A DNA stretch of 12,717 bases from an uncultured Porphyromonadaceae bacterium (GTDB lineage: Bacteria > Bacteroidota > Bacteroidia > Bacteroidales > Muribaculaceae), in contig USMC01000063.1 of the NCBI GenBank assembly GCA_900555715.1, forward strand, positions 1 through 12,717. Direction: 5' to 3'. The notes beneath the pieces were generated by a model, which was given only the letters and a program-made list of their open reading frames with translations, was not told the DNA's origin and searched no databases. Shown piece after piece: positions 6,767-12,717 of the stretch (the stretch's first letter is position 1; every line of letters starts with the position of its first letter). Made by a program: the position numbers and the translations under genes.

Positions 6767-8281
6767 ATGGCTAATAAAGCACTTCTTATCATTCTTGATG
6801 GCTGGGGCATCGGTCCTCACACACATGCGAACGCCATCTACAGCACTCCGCATCCTTACTGGGATTATCTTTTGAAGACATATCCCCACTCTCAGCTCCA
6901 GGCTTCTGGAGAATATGTAGGTCTGCCCGACGGTCAGATGGGCAACTCAGAGGTAGGTCACCTCAATATCGGCGGCGGACGCATCGTATATCAGGATCTC
7001 GTCAAGATCAATAACTCCATCAAAGACGGCTCTATCTACGACAATCCCGAAATCAAGAACGCTTTCAGCTACTGCGCAAAGACCGGCCAGGCAATGCACT
7101 TCATGGGACTGACATCCAATGGCGGTGTTCACTCCTCGCTTGAGCATCTTTTCGCATTATGCGACATCGCTAAGAAATATGGTCTGACAAAGGTTTATCT
7201 CCACTGCTTCATGGACGGCCGCGATACCGACCCCCGCAGCGGCATAGGCTTCATCCGTCAGGTGGAAGAGCATTGTGCCAAATCTGCCGGCGTTGTCGCA
7301 TCGATCGTAGGTCGCTACTATGCTATGGACCGCGACCGTCGCTGGAACCGCGTGAAGGAAGCTTACGACCTCCTTGTCGAAGGCAAAGGCGAGCAGGCTA
7401 CTGATATGGTGGCTGCCATGCAGGCAAGCTACGACAACGATGTCACCGACGAGTTCATCAAGCCAATCAATAATTCGACTGTCGACGGCACCATCAAGCC
7501 CGACGACTGCGTGATTTTCTTCAACTACCGCAACGACCGCGCTAAAGAACTCACCGAAGTCCTTACGCAGAAGGATATGCCCGAAGAAGGAATGCATACC
7601 ATTCCCGGACTTCAGTACTACTGCATGACACCCTACGATTCTTCATTCACAGGCGTGCATATAATATTCAACAAGGAGGACGTCAACAACACTCTCGCCG
7701 AGTATCTTTCGAAAAACGGCAAGAGCCAGCTTCATATTGCTGAGACAGAGAAGTATGCCCATGTGACATTCTTCCTCAACGGCGGACGCGAGCAGTCTTT
7801 TGCCGGCGAAGAGCGCATCCTCGTTCCTTCGCCCAAGGTCGCTACCTATGATCTCCAGCCCGAAATGAGCGCATACGAAGTCAAGGACAAGCTTGTAGAG
7901 CAGATCAACAGCGAGAAATTCGACTTTATCGTTGTCAACTATGCCAATGGTGACATGGTAGGACACACAGGCATTTATCCTGCCATTCAGAAGGCTGTCG
8001 AGACTATCGACAACTGTGTCCGCGACACTGTCGAAGCAGCTAAGGCACATGGCTATGGTGTCATAATCATCGCCGACCACGGTAATGCAGATCAGGCTCA
8101 GAACGCCGACGGTACGCCGAACACCGCACACTCGCTCAACCCTGTTCCGTTTGTCTATGTGAGCGACGACAAGAACGCTACTGTGGAAAATGGTATCCTT
8201 GCCGATGTTGCTCCCTCGATTCTTCATATCATGGGAATGCCGCAGCCGGCAGAAATGACAGGCAAAGACCTTATCAAATAA
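6767..8281 (+). CDS. gpmI: 2,3-bisphosphoglycerate-independent phosphoglycerate mutase
   Basis: Interconverts 3- and 2-phosphoglycerate in glycolysis and gluconeogenesis with two Mn ions and a phosphoserine intermediate. At 504 residues it is full length. Alkaline-phosphatase-type metal ligands are D11 (ILDGWG), the phosphorylated S61 (GNSEVGHLNIG), D396 and H400 (GDMVGH), D437-H438 (IADHGN) and H455 (TAHSLNPVPF). The inserted phosphotransferase domain carries MDGRDTDPRSG (149-159) and the RYYAMDRDRRW region (183-193). C-ending codons appear more frequent here than in neighbouring genes, in keeping with high expression. It is the last gene of the run begun by bioGC and lies just before a strong terminator. 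The ATG at 6767 gives the standard MANKALLIILDGWG N-terminus. Confidence 0.97.
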   Translation: MANKALLIILDGWGIGPHTHANAIYSTPHPYWDYLLKTYPHSQLQASGEYVGLPDGQMGNSEVGHLNIGGGRIVYQDLVKINNSIKDGSIYDNPEIKNAFSYCAKTGQAMHFMGLTSNGGVHSSLEHLFALCDIAKKYGLTKVYLHCFMDGRDTDPRSGIGFIRQVEEHCAKSAGVVASIVGRYYAMDRDRRWNRVKEAYDLLVEGKGEQATDMVAAMQASYDNDVTDEFIKPINNSTVDGTIKPDDCVIFFNYRNDRAKELTEVLTQKDMPEEGMHTIPGLQYYCMTPYDSSFTGVHIIFNKEDVNNTLAEYLSKNGKSQLHIAETEKYAHVTFFLNGGREQSFAGEERILVPSPKVATYDLQPEMSAYEVKDKLVEQINSEKFDFIVVNYANGDMVGHTGIYPAIQKAVETIDNCVRDTVEAAKAHGYGVIIIADHGNADQAQNADGTPNTAHSLNPVPFVYVSDDKNATVENGILADVAPSILHIMGMPQPAEMTGKDLIK

Positions 8282-8301
8282 ACAGATCTTGCATTATAAT
8301 C

Positions 8302-8337
8302 AGACAGGCTGTGTCGGTCGGCGCAGCCTGTCTTTTT
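8302..8337 (+). terminator. Intrinsic terminator after gpmI
   Basis: Perfect 10-bp stem AGACAGGCTG (8302-8311) with CAGCCTGTCT (8324-8333), a 12-nt loop, then TTTT (8334-8337). It begins 20 nt after the gpmI stop. The converging lipoprotein gene ends inside the T-run (TAA at 8338-8336). The minus-strand side lacks a U-tract, so it is mainly a plus-strand terminator. Confidence 0.88.
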
Positions 8338-9313
8338 AATGTGACCTGATATAACTTTCAAGTGCTTCGGTGGAATGGTAGAAATCCGCGTTCAGGAGCT
8401 GATTCAACGGCGTATCGGGTTTGTTGCGGAGATACGCGTCGATGATTCTGTAGCCGATGAAACGTCCGACTCTCCCCGGAGCAGAAATTCCGCCTATCTG
8501 TGCGGCTGGAGCCGGCTCTGTGAGTTTGCGGATGAGGGTAGGGGAGGTGTCGTACAGCATTTTCTGTTCAATAAGTCCGTCCCATAGCTTTTTCTCATTG
8601 TCGAGGATCCACTTATATGTTTCATCATCGTAGCCGAGCGCTTCTGCGGCTGTCGAACCGTCGACAAGATGTGTTTTTATAGCCGCGAGTGCTCCTTCGT
8701 AGAGCATCCGTGAAAGAAGAGTCGAGGAATTGTCGCCGTTGAACGGATAACTTGTCGCGACGAGCGCTTCGGCAATGTCGTATGGAAGCATTTCCGGTGT
8801 TTTTGCCTGGCGCTGGTATGCCGGGATATGTGAGTATCCAGGATAGTCAGCTCCGAGATAGTGATTGAGGGCGATAAGCATCACGCTGTCGACAAACAGA
8901 ATAGATTCCGGTCGTCCGTAGACAACGGCAGCATATTCACGCACTGGGAATTCAAGCGCTCCGGTTGAATTGTCGAGTATCATGCCTATATCTTCCGCTA
9001 TTCCTTCGCCTGAGCCGAATACCGATTCAACATCCGGCGTGAAAACCTCAACGGCTCCCGAACGTGCCCATGCAGCAAAATCGTCGCTGTCAGGATTTTC
9101 TATACCGAGCGTAAGCATGAATGCGTCGATGGCGTCGCTGTCGGCGCAGTATGCCTGCAGACGTTCTTCCGACGACATTCCGGTGTAGTCTGCAAAGAAT
9201 TCATATACCATGCCGACATCGGCTTTCTGATGCGTTACGGCAGATTTGTCGCATCCCGATGCGGCGGTAATGATGATCGATAGAAATAGTATGATAATTG
9301 GCGCGTGTTTCAT
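8336..9313 (-). CDS. GldB-like lipoprotein
   Basis: A 325-residue predicted lipoprotein. The signal peptide ends in the lipobox AASG with lipidated C21. The following D22 may favour inner-membrane retention by the E. coli rule, but that rule is unreliable in Bacteroidota. The body resembles GldB, a lipoprotein needed for gliding in flavobacteria and present as relatives in many non-gliding Bacteroidales. Segments used: LFVDSVMLIALNHYLGADYP (139-158), the IP.YQ.Q..TPEMLPYDIA block (163-181), LLSRMLYEGALAAI (199-212), LGYDDETYKWILDNEKKLW (226-244) and APGRVGRFIGYRIIDAYL (278-295). The family is distantly related to zinc peptidases, but the HExxH position here reads LYEGAL, with E206 and no histidines, so protease activity is unlikely. 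The gene is alone on its strand, divergent from the amidase. Function in this organism is unknown. Family call from memory of motif order. Confidence 0.78.
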   Translation of the reverse strand: MKHAPIIILFLSIIITAASGCDKSAVTHQKADVGMVYEFFADYTGMSSEERLQAYCADSDAIDAFMLTLGIENPDSDDFAAWARSGAVEVFTPDVESVFGSGEGIAEDIGMILDNSTGALEFPVREYAAVVYGRPESILFVDSVMLIALNHYLGADYPGYSHIPAYQRQAKTPEMLPYDIAEALVATSYPFNGDNSSTLLSRMLYEGALAAIKTHLVDGSTAAEALGYDDETYKWILDNEKKLWDGLIEQKMLYDTSPTLIRKLTEPAPAAQIGGISAPGRVGRFIGYRIIDAYLRNKPDTPLNQLLNADFYHSTEALESYIRSH

Positions 9314-9333
9314 GTCTGTCTGAAGTTATGTCA

Positions 9334-9341
9334 CAAAAATA
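9334..9341 (-). promoter_or_regulatory. Candidate -7 box for the GldB-like gene
   Basis: Minus-strand TATTTTTG (9341-9334) fits TAnnTTTG and ends 20 nt before the ATG at 9313, the same spacing as for nadE. No clear -33 TTTG is seen about 20 nt upstream. Confidence 0.4.
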
Positions 9342-9440
9342 ACGTTTTATTCTTCATTTAAATATGCTGTTTTTATTTTTTTAGGGTCTGCGGGTCTATT
9401 TTTTCGACTTTGAGACCAATATTATAGTCAGGAAAAGTGT

Positions 9441-9448
9441 TAATTTTG
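9441..9448 (+). promoter_or_regulatory. Candidate -7 box for the amidase-mlaD operon
   Basis: TAATTTTG matches TAnnTTTG and ends 9 nt before the ATG at 9458. The only nearby TTTG (9409-9412) is 28 nt upstream, longer than the usual 19-21. A nearby GGTCT (9394-9398) and AGACC (9414-9418) could form a small hairpin or operator; I cannot tell. Confidence 0.4.
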
Positions 9449-9457
9449 CAGTTGAAA

Positions 9458-10300
9458 ATGAAAATGAGCTCCCTACATATTATCAGGCTGCTGTCGGCGA
9501 TGTTGATTTTGTTCTTTGCTATGAACGTCTCTGCCGGCAATCGCAGCGATGTCCAGACTCCTTTCGTGCTCGTTCTTGATGCGGGACACGGCGGGAACGA
9601 TCAGGGATGCCGCGGAAAAACCGAGCGTGAGAAGGACATTACTCTTGATGTTGTCCTGCGCGCACGCGATATAATAAAGGAGACTTATGGCGACAGCGTC
9701 AAGGTTGTCCTGACACGCGATGATGACACTTTTATCCCGCTCGACCGTCGGGCGGATATCGCTAACGATGCGGCGGCTAACCTGTTCATCTCGGTACATG
9801 TCAATTCTCTTGACAGGCGCGCCAAAGGTCGCGAAACCATCCATGGAGCGTCGGTCTACACTGTAGGTCTTCATAAGAACGACGCAAACTTAGCTGTGGC
9901 GATGCGCGAGAATTCGGTAATAGAACTTGAAGAAGACTACACGGAGTCTTATCAGGGCTTTGACCCTAATTCATCCGAGTCGTATATAATATTCGAACTG
10001 ACGCAGAACCTGAATATGGCGCAGAGCGTGGAAGCGGCGCAATTGATTCAGAACGAGCTTGTCGGACATGCCGGGCGTGCCGACAAAGGTGTACGTCAGG
10101 CAGGATTTCTTGTGTTATGGGCAACAAAAATGCCGGCAGTCCTTGTCGAGCTTGATTTTATATGCAATCCTTCCGCCGAAAAGTTTCTTGCAAGTGCGCA
10201 GGGGCGAAGGAAGTGTGCCGAATCAATAGTCAATGCGGTAGGGCAGTATCGGCGCAACCATATCCGCCGGACATCGGTGTCGGCAGAAATTAAAAATTGA
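9458..10300 (+). CDS. Periplasmic N-acetylmuramoyl-L-alanine amidase (Amidase_3, AmiC-like)
   Basis: A zinc amidase that cuts the bond between N-acetylmuramic acid and the L-alanine of the stem peptide, used in daughter-cell separation and wall remodelling. From the ATG at 9458 it has 280 residues: a signal peptide 1-26 (cut near NVSA/GN) and one Amidase_3 domain at 35-265. Zinc ligands are H44 (LDAGHGG), E58 (EREKDITLDV) and H114 (ISVHVNS). The catalytic glutamate is E231 (AVLVELDFICNP). The insert from GASVYTVGLHKND to QGFDPNSSESYIIFE (130-180) has the form I remember from Bacteroidota enzymes. There is no SPOR or AMIN domain. The start is ambiguous: ATG 9458 or ATG 9464. The GTG at 9437 precedes the likely promoter and is rejected. 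The stop is 13 nt before mlaD, so the two are probably one envelope operon. Confidence 0.93.
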   Translation: MKMSSLHIIRLLSAMLILFFAMNVSAGNRSDVQTPFVLVLDAGHGGNDQGCRGKTEREKDITLDVVLRARDIIKETYGDSVKVVLTRDDDTFIPLDRRADIANDAAANLFISVHVNSLDRRAKGRETIHGASVYTVGLHKNDANLAVAMRENSVIELEEDYTESYQGFDPNSSESYIIFELTQNLNMAQSVEAAQLIQNELVGHAGRADKGVRQAGFLVLWATKMPAVLVELDFICNPSAEKFLASAQGRRKCAESIVNAVGQYRRNHIRRTSVSAEIKN

Positions 10301-10313
10301 AACAAATCGGTCT

Positions 10314-11216
10314 ATGAAAAAAATAATCAGAAAAGAGGCAGTCATCGGTCTGCTGGTAATTATTGCTCTCGCAATACTCTGTTTCGGTATTAACTATCTT
10401 AAGGGAGTGAACATCTTCAAGCCTGCGAACTACTTCTATGCCAACTATCATGAAGTGTCGGGTCTGTCGGTTTCCGCACCTGTGATGCTCAACGGCTACA
10501 AAGTAGGTGTTGTCCGCAACATTTCTTATAATTATGACAACCCCGGAAATGTCCTTGTTGAATTTAACGTCGACAAGGCGCTTAAAATATCGCATGGCTC
10601 GACGGCTGTTGTTTCGACCGACATTCTCGGCACGGCTTCGCTGGTGCTGAAACTCGGTAATCAGACGGACGGATTCTATAACGTAGGCGATACTATTCCC
10701 GGCGAGGTCGACGGAGGTCTGATGGCTACATTGTCGGAAGGTGTGCTTCCGTCAGTCGGTAAAATAATGAGCAATGTGGATACGCTCCTTGTCAGTCTGA
10801 ACAAGGTTGCCGCCAATCCTTCGCTTGGTGCTGCCCTCAACCGTTTCGACAATATCTCCGCGCAGCTTGAAGCCTCTCTCCAGTCGCTCAACAAAACTCT
10901 CGCACAGTTGCCTCCTGTCGCCGCCGATGTCAAAAGCATCACTGAAAATGTCGACACAATCACCGGCAATCTTGCACATGTTAGCGGTACGCTTCGTGAA
11001 ATGCCTGTCGACAGCCTTGTCCGCGACTTGCAGGCTACATTGGCAAATCTGCACGCTCTGAGCGATGAACTCAATAATCCCGACTCCACGCTCGGTAAGC
11101 TGATGCAGGATCCGTCGCTTTATAACAGCCTTAACGGAGCCATCGGGTCGCTTGACTCGCTGCTCGTCGATGTGAAACGCAATCCCAAGCGATATATCAG
11201 CATCAAGCTTTTCTGA
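10314..11216 (+). CDS. MlaD/MCE-domain protein, lipid-transport substrate-binding component
   Basis: A 300-residue membrane-anchored MCE protein, the periplasmic part of an Mla-type ABC system that moves phospholipids between the inner and outer membranes. One transmembrane anchor lies at 9-27 (AVIGLLVIIALAILCFGINY region). The MCE domain is at about 38-117, with the core SGLSVSAPVMLNGYKVGVV (49-67) and a VSTDILGTASLVLKLG strand pair (100-115). A long, mostly helical region at 135-275 is rich in Leu, Asn and Ser and probably forms the coiled tunnel seen in longer MCE proteins. The C-terminus NPKRYISIKLF is of the type I associate with Bacteroidota MCE proteins. Permease and ATPase genes (mlaE, mlaF) are not beside it. 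It follows the amidase by 13 nt and ends just before a long hairpin terminator. Confidence 0.9.
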   Translation: MKKIIRKEAVIGLLVIIALAILCFGINYLKGVNIFKPANYFYANYHEVSGLSVSAPVMLNGYKVGVVRNISYNYDNPGNVLVEFNVDKALKISHGSTAVVSTDILGTASLVLKLGNQTDGFYNVGDTIPGEVDGGLMATLSEGVLPSVGKIMSNVDTLLVSLNKVAANPSLGAALNRFDNISAQLEASLQSLNKTLAQLPPVAADVKSITENVDTITGNLAHVSGTLREMPVDSLVRDLQATLANLHALSDELNNPDSTLGKLMQDPSLYNSLNGAIGSLDSLLVDVKRNPKRYISIKLF

Positions 11217-11237
11217 TGCACAACAAGTATGATTTTT

Positions 11238-11280
11238 GACGCCTGTTTAGAATTATTCTAAATAGGCGTCTTGGTTTTAA
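11238..11280 (+). terminator. Intrinsic terminator after mlaD
   Basis: A 15-bp stem: 11238-11252 pairs with 11256-11270 through GACGCCT/AGGCGTC, one G-U pair and TTTAGAA/TTCTAAA, with a 3-nt TTA loop. It is followed by TTGGTTTTAA. It begins 22 nt after the mlaD stop. Confidence 0.85.
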
Positions 11281-11550
11281 AATGTGCATCAATCCTTGCT
11301 TAAGACGGTTCTGCAACGGAAAAAACGAGTTTAATTACAATTCGGTTACAGTTGTGACTGTTAGTAAAAATGTTGATAATCAGGCATCTGTTGCGAGTGC
11401 GCGCGGCGATGGTTTCCCGGCTGTTCTGTTCGGCGTAAAATACTACTCACCACACAATTGCAGTATTATTCGATTTTCCAAATTTTTTAATATTTGTTTT
11501 TGTGAAAAAAAAATATGAATTTTGCATAGACAAAAATTGACTTTACTAAT
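11281..11550 (+). other. Non-coding region upstream of dnaA with two weak DnaA-box-like sites
   Basis: The mlaD-dnaA gap is 334 bp; the first part is the mlaD terminator, and this is the rest. I see no credible gene. The last 90 bases (from about 11461) are strongly AT-rich. Two sites resemble DnaA boxes: TGTTGATAA (11371-11379, reverse TTATCAACA, one base off TTATCCACA) and TGTGAAAAA (11501-11509, reverse TTTTTCACA, fits TTWTNCACA). They could serve dnaA autoregulation or be chance. There are too few for me to call an origin. A short hairpin ACAGT-TGTG-ACTGT is also present around 11348-11361. Confidence 0.45.
11493..11524 (+). promoter_or_regulatory. Putative dnaA promoter
   Basis: A -33 TTTG (11493-11496), 20 nt, then a -7 GAATTTTG (11517-11524), one base from TAnnTTTG. 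Transcription would start about 11529-11533, some 20 nt before the ATG at 11551. One DnaA-box-like site (11501-11509) lies between the two elements, a position suited to autorepression. Confidence 0.45.
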
Positions 11551-12717
11551 ATGCTTGCAAATCATCAGGAGCTTTGGGCACGTTGCTGCGAGTTCATCAG
11601 GGATAATATTTCTGATGAACAGTACAACACCTGGTTCCGCGACATCAGCTCGGAAAGCTATGACGCGGAGCGCCGGCGTCTGGTGCTTATAGTGAAATCT
11701 CAATTTTTTGTCGATCAGCTCGAAGAGCGCTATCAGAAGCTTTTGCGCTCAGGCATCAAAAAGGTGTATGGCGAAGGAGTCGGGCTGTACTACCGTCCGG
11801 ACACAATTTCCGGCGATCCGACTGTCCAGAACACACAGCGAAGCGCCAATCCGTCGTCTACTATTCTCGACCAGCGCTTTGCTCCGGCGGCAAATCCTTT
11901 CCGCGAACCCACCGGTGAGAACTTCGACCCGCAGCTCAACGCACGCTACACATTCGAGAACTATTGTCTGAGCGACTGCAATAAGATCGCACGTTCTATC
12001 GGTGAATCTATCGGCGATAATCCGTCGCTCCGCACGTTCAACCCCCTGTTTGTCTTTGGTCCTTCAGGTTGCGGAAAAACGCATCTCATCCAGGCGATAG
12101 GCATACGAATCAAAGAGCACAATCCCTCTGCGCGCGTCCTTTATACGACAGCCCGCCTTTTCCAGCAGCAGTTTACTGCCGCAGCGGCAAAGAACATAAA
12201 CAGCTTCTTCCACTTCTACCAGAGCGTCGACACACTCATAATCGACGATGTTCAGGATCTCAAAGGCATCCCCGGTACTCAGATCTTCAATCATCTGCAT
12301 CTCAACAACAAGCAGATCATCATGTCGAGCGACTGCGCTCCGGCTGAGATGGAAGGTTTTGAAGCCCGTCTGCTCAACAGGTTCAAATGGGGTATGCAGG
12401 TTGAGCTCGAACGACCGGATATAACTCTCCGGCGCGATGTTCTGAAGCTTAAATCGGAACAGGACGGTATCGAGCTTCCCGAAGATATCACAGAGTTCAT
12501 CGCCGGCAACGTCACTCAGAGTGTCCGTGAGCTCGAAGGTGTGCTTGTGTCGCTCGTCGCTCATGCCACATGTCTCAACTGCGATATAACCCTCGACCTC
12601 GCACGGCGCGTAGTGGCAAACGCAGTACGCATCAAACGGAGTCAGGTAAATTTCGAGATGATAGCCGATGCCGTCGCTGCCGGATTCAATATTTCTCCCG
12701 ACCTTCTATTCACGAAG
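11551..12717 (+). CDS. dnaA: Chromosomal replication initiator DnaA, 5' part (runs off the right edge)
   Basis: Binds DnaA boxes at the origin and melts DNA to start replication. The window holds 389 residues of about 465, ending at the start of DNA-binding domain IV (ISPDLLFTK). Domain I is 1-75 (LWARCCEFIRDNISDEQYNTWF). A variable linker is at about 85-128, and the AAA+ domain starts near NARYTFENY (130-138). Walker A is GPSGCGKTH (170-178), Walker B LIIDDV (229-234), sensor 1 IIMSSD (256-261), the arginine-finger box RLLNRFKWG (273-281), and sensor 2 helix SVRELEGVL (324-332). Oddities: five residues matching EEFFH of the conserved QEEFFHTFN block are absent after Q244, and the usual SDR after sensor 1 is SDC. 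The ATG at 11551 has no clear Shine-Dalgarno, as is common in this phylum. The frame is open throughout, so this looks like a working gene despite the gap. Confidence 0.95.
   Translation, partial: MLANHQELWARCCEFIRDNISDEQYNTWFRDISSESYDAERRRLVLIVKSQFFVDQLEERYQKLLRSGIKKVYGEGVGLYYRPDTISGDPTVQNTQRSANPSSTILDQRFAPAANPFREPTGENFDPQLNARYTFENYCLSDCNKIARSIGESIGDNPSLRTFNPLFVFGPSGCGKTHLIQAIGIRIKEHNPSARVLYTTARLFQQQFTAAAAKNINSFFHFYQSVDTLIIDDVQDLKGIPGTQIFNHLHLNNKQIIMSSDCAPAEMEGFEARLLNRFKWGMQVELERPDITLRRDVLKLKSEQDGIELPEDITEFIAGNVTQSVRELEGVLVSLVAHATCLNCDITLDLARRVVANAVRIKRSQVNFEMIADAVAAGFNISPDLLFTK

Noticed and set aside
9437..9457. A GTG start at 9437 for the amidase
   Set aside because: It lies upstream of the predicted -7 box (9441-9448) and so would not be in the transcript. 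The ATG at 9458 gives a normal signal peptide.
10314..11216. An mla operon missing its permease and ATPase
   Set aside because: In Bacteroidota the MCE gene is often next to the amidase and apart from mlaE/mlaF, so the absence here is not a sign of loss.
11282..11518. A 78-codon plus-strand reading frame between mlaD and dnaA
   Set aside because: It starts within the AT-rich leader right after a terminator, has an implausible Cys/Phe-rich composition, no ribosome-binding site, and covers the predicted dnaA promoter.
1..12717. Defence islands, CRISPR arrays, insertion sequences, integrase or att sites, tRNA genes
   Set aside because: I looked on both strands and saw no repeat-spacer pattern, transposase, long terminal inverted repeats or tRNA-like fold. 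The window is core-genome in character.

Overview
The window reads as a chromosomal segment of a Bacteroidota bacterium, most likely order Bacteroidales and possibly Muribaculaceae. The family is an inference from the protein character; I cannot search a database. The order rests on these observations: a BioG-BioC fusion, a BioD with the KFIQTG motif, a GldB-like lipoprotein, a C10 peptidase with a type IX secretion (T9SS) tail, an MCE protein ending in a Bacteroidota-type NPKRY tail, and promoters of the Bacteroidota -33/-7 type (TTTG or TTG, about 20 nt, then TAnnTTTG). Almost all of the sequence is coding. I see no tRNA, rRNA, CRISPR array, insertion sequence or phage gene.

Left part, minus strand (1-3613): a secreted C10 (streptopain-like) cysteine peptidase is followed, in the same direction, by the 5' 370 codons of a glutamine-dependent NAD+ synthetase that runs off the left edge. 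A hairpin terminator lies between them and directly abuts the likely nadE promoter.

Centre, plus strand (3781-8281): a compact five-gene run divergent from the peptidase. It holds a bioG-bioC fusion, bioD, a DEDDy 3'-5' exonuclease, a 78-residue two-helix membrane protein and gpmI (cofactor-independent phosphoglycerate mutase). Two junctions are 4-nt ATGA overlaps. The run ends in a strong terminator. The first two genes act at the two ends of biotin synthesis: making and releasing the pimeloyl-ACP precursor, and dethiobiotin synthesis. The intermediate genes bioF, bioA and bioB are not here.

Right part: a minus-strand GldB-like lipoprotein gene converges on gpmI. Divergent from it are a periplasmic N-acetylmuramoyl-L-alanine amidase and an MlaD-type MCE protein, a two-gene cell-envelope operon closed by a 15-bp hairpin. 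A non-coding, AT-rich 334-bp stretch then leads to dnaA, of which 389 codons are present before the right edge.

Most of this is ordinary housekeeping DNA and I found no convincing new defence or mobile system. The observation most worth checking is in DnaA: relative to E. coli and B. subtilis DnaA, five residues of the conserved QEEFFHxFN block after Walker B are missing in frame. Secondary points are the detached bioGC-bioD pair joined to unrelated genes, a possible leaderless GTG start, the terminator/promoter overlap ahead of nadE, and the pairing of a T9SS cargo tail with a GldB-like protein.
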